From: an uncultured Campylobacter sp.
GTDB taxonomy: Bacteria; Campylobacterota; Campylobacteria; Campylobacterales; Campylobacteraceae
Length of the DNA stretch: 6,646 nucleotides
Direction of reading: 5' to 3'
Assembly (NCBI RefSeq): GCF_938030685.1
Contig: NZ_CALHHX010000039.1
Span: forward strand, 1 to 6,646
Below the pieces are notes generated by a model that made no database searches, had not been told where the DNA came from, and saw only the letters and a list, made by a program, of their open reading frames with translations. Below are positions 5,158 through 6,646 of the stretch, piece by piece. Position numbers and translations under genes: made by a program. Numbering within the stretch: the stretch's first letter is position 1; each line of letters opens with the position of its first letter.

Positions 5158-6213
5158 ATGGCTACCAGACACCAAGCCAGGCTCGCTGCGATCTCGCTGC
5201 TTTACTCCCAAGATATGAACGGCGGCGGCGAGGACTTTGCGGACGAATATCTGGAGGAAAAGCGCATTCGCAACGAGCAACGCAACTGGACGCTGGCGCT
5301 TCTGCGCGGCGCTAGCGAAAATCTTGCCGCGGTCGATGCGCTGATAGATGAAAATTTAAAGGAATTCAAGCTTGCCGAAATTTCGGCTCTGGAGCGCGCG
5401 ATACTGCGGCTTGGGGCATATGAGTTGCGCTTTACGGACACGGACGCGGGCATCGTCATAAACGAAGCGATCAACTCCGCTAAAGAGCTTGGCATCTCGC
5501 CAAGATTTATAAACGGCGTGCTGGACGCGCTAAAGGATAGCCCCGTAAATATCGCGGTAGATAAAATTTCCAAGCCGACTGCGACGGCAAGTGAAAATCT
5601 CGAGACAACCACGGAGGCAGTCAAAAATTTTAAGCCTGCTACGGAGAAAAACTCCGCCGTTTCGGACAGCAACGATACGGCGAAAAATTTCATTCCCGCA
5701 GGCGCGGACGGCGAGACAAAAAATTTTACGAGAGCAAAGAGGGACGGCACGCCGAAAAATTCTACGGCGAGAAGAAGCAGACCGTCTAAAAAGTCCGCTA
5801 ATTTGAAAACTCGCAGTGCGCCCGCCAAAAAATCCGCCACGAGCAAAAAATTTAAAACGGAGAGAAATTTCAAGACCGGAGATAAATTTAAGACGGAGAA
5901 AACTGGCAAAAATTTCAAAACAGGCGAGCGAGGCAAAAATTTTAAGGCAGGCGAACGAGGCAAAGACGCCGCGCCGATAAAAGAGGGTGCGGATAGAAAT
6001 TTCAGAGTCGGCAAAAACACAGCACCAAAAAAGGGCGCTGCGGGTAAAAATATTGCGCCGAAAAGTAGGGCTGGGCGCAAAAGCTCTATCGCGCCGAAAA
6101 AATCTGCGGACGGCAGAGGCACCGTCTCAAAAAGACCTACGGACGGCAGAGGCGCTCTCTCGAAAAGACCCGCAGACAGCAAAGGCGCAGTACGCGGCAA
6201 GGATAAACGGTGA
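5158..6213 (+). CDS. nusB: Antitermination factor NusB with a long basic low-complexity tail
   Basis: Residues 1 to about 127 are a complete NusB domain, the RNA-binding partner of NusE (S10) in the antitermination complex that protects rRNA operon transcription. Marks are MATRHQARLAAISLLY at the N-terminus (basic boxA-contact region), KRIRNEQRNWTLALL (35-49), ALERAILRLGAYEL (77-90), IVINEAINSAKE (99-110) and PRFINGVLDAL (115-125), where ordinary NusB ends at 130-140 residues. Here the frame continues to residue 351 with ~220 residues dominated by Lys, Arg, Ala, Ser, Thr and Gly, made of imperfect repeats such as KNFKTGERG and DGRGTVSKRPT, predicted disordered and strongly basic. The tail is likely real because its frame ends in a 4-nt GTGA overlap with pyrF. 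The start has AAAGG (5147-5151) inside the end of ribH. The role of the tail is unknown; extra RNA or ribosome binding is a guess. Confidence 0.93.
   Translation: MATRHQARLAAISLLYSQDMNGGGEDFADEYLEEKRIRNEQRNWTLALLRGASENLAAVDALIDENLKEFKLAEISALERAILRLGAYELRFTDTDAGIVINEAINSAKELGISPRFINGVLDALKDSPVNIAVDKISKPTATASENLETTTEAVKNFKPATEKNSAVSDSNDTAKNFIPAGADGETKNFTRAKRDGTPKNSTARRSRPSKKSANLKTRSAPAKKSATSKKFKTERNFKTGDKFKTEKTGKNFKTGERGKNFKAGERGKDAAPIKEGADRNFRVGKNTAPKKGAAGKNIAPKSRAGRKSSIAPKKSADGRGTVSKRPTDGRGALSKRPADSKGAVRGKDKR
5908..5961 (+). repeat. 27-bp tandem duplication in the nusB tail
   Basis: Two adjacent 27-bp units, 5908-5934 and 5935-5961, encode KNFKTGERG and KNFKAGERG. Differences are few and mostly at third positions. 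Related but weaker units (KKFKT, RNFKT, DKFKT, RNFRVG) lie on both sides, suggesting the tail grew by repeat duplication and drift. Confidence 0.75.
6109..6174 (+). repeat. 33-bp tandem duplication near the end of nusB
   Basis: Two adjacent 33-bp units, 6109-6141 and 6142-6174, encode DGRGTVSKRPT and DGRGALSKRPA. A partial third unit encoding DSKGAV starts at 6175. They sit just before the stop, so a change in copy number would lengthen or shorten NusB in steps of 11 residues without breaking the coupling to pyrF. Confidence 0.75.
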
Positions 6214-6646
6214 AACTCTGCGTCGCGCTTGATCTGGGCTCGAAGCAGGAGTGTTTACAGCTGGCGGAGCAGCTTGCGGACTTTTCGGATAAAATTTGGC
6301 TAAAAGTGGGCTTGCGAACTTATTTGCGCGACGGAGCGGGCTTTGTGGGGGAGCTAAAAAGGCTCGGAAATTTTAAAATTTTCCTCGATCTAAAGCTCTA
6401 CGACATCCCAAACACAATGGCAGACGCCGCCGAGGAGATCGCTAAGCTCGGCGTAGATATGATAAACGTGCATGCAAGCAGCGGCAAGCGCGCGATGGCG
6501 ACGGTGATGGAGCGACTGGACAGGCTAGCTTCGCGTCCGCTGGTGCTAGCGGTTTCTGCGCTAACGAGCTTTGATCAGGCGGAATTTAGCGCGGTTTACG
6601 AGCAAAATTTAAGCGACGCCGTGCGCAAATTTAGCGTGATGAGCTA
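6210..6646 (+). CDS. pyrF: Orotidine 5'-phosphate decarboxylase, 3' end outside window
   Basis: The first 145 residues of OMP decarboxylase, which converts OMP to UMP in the last step of pyrimidine synthesis. The substrate-binding Asp8 (VALDLG), Lys32 (LKVG), the catalytic D-x-K-x-x-D array DLKLYDIPNT (60-69; Asp60, Lys62, Asp65) and VHASSG (87-92) are all present, as is the LAVSALTS strand. The family usually has about 230 residues, so roughly the last third lies beyond the window. The GTG start at 6210 overlaps the nusB stop (GTGA, 6210-6213) and has AAGGA (6199-6203) 6 nt upstream, which indicates translational coupling. It is the third gene of the ribH-nusB-pyrF operon. The coding sequence contains a copy of the AAATTTTAAAATTT palindrome (6368-6381). 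Confidence 0.96.
   Translation, partial: MKLCVALDLGSKQECLQLAEQLADFSDKIWLKVGLRTYLRDGAGFVGELKRLGNFKIFLDLKLYDIPNTMADAAEEIAKLGVDMINVHASSGKRAMATVMERLDRLASRPLVLAVSALTSFDQAEFSAVYEQNLSDAVRKFSVMS

Noticed and set aside
5908..6174. Short direct repeats that might suggest a CRISPR array
   Set aside because: The repeats are directly adjacent without spacers, are imperfect, and are in frame inside nusB. They are protein-coding repeats.
5202..6200. 332-codon open frame on the minus strand opposite nusB
   Set aside because: It is a shadow: the Lys-rich low-complexity tail and GC-rich codons of nusB leave few stops on the other strand. Its translation is a Leu/Pro/Ala-rich repeat with no motif, and nusB fits a known family and operon.

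Overview
The window looks like chromosome from a Campylobacter of the higher-GC oral group (C. gracilis, C. showae or C. rectus type). That placement is inference. It rests on the Campylobacter-like proteins (Fe-SOD, RibH, NusB, RsfS), on the ribH-nusB-pyrF order that I recall from C. jejuni, and on the many AAATTT/ATTTTAAAAT words in a background that looks roughly half G+C. No rRNA, tRNA, IS element, CRISPR array or phage gene was seen.

Layout. Positions 1-594 are one uninterrupted plus-strand reading frame. It holds the C-terminal half of NadD (NAD synthesis) running directly into a complete RsfS (ribosome silencing factor). A strong Shine-Dalgarno then leads into an NSS-family sodium symporter (604-1971). 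A 443-bp gap (1972-2414) is rich in structure: a G-quadruplex-type G-run that shares bases with a perfect 16-bp GC hairpin, a 9-bp GC inverted repeat, and AT-rich palindromes. A LysE/RhtB-type exporter follows (2415-2996). Between it and the convergent sodB gene lie a probable bidirectional terminator and about 330 bp in which I recognise nothing.

sodB (3448-4071, minus) has a clear promoter and a 7-1-7 Fur-family-like operator over its -35 region. Next to it is the wreck of a small multidrug resistance (SMR) transporter gene (about 4202-4562), with one frameshift and one internal stop. The window ends with a tight operon, ribH (4686-5156), nusB (5158-6213) and the start of pyrF (6210 onward, cut by the window edge), covering riboflavin synthesis, transcription antitermination and pyrimidine synthesis. 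The gene spacings are 1 nt and a 4-nt overlap.

The most unusual points are the NusB protein, which carries about 215 extra residues of Lys/Arg-rich low-complexity repeats yet still ends in translational coupling with pyrF, and the NadD-RsfS fused frame. I found no clear new multi-gene system. The genes are mostly housekeeping and transport, and the oddities lie in protein architecture and intergenic structure.
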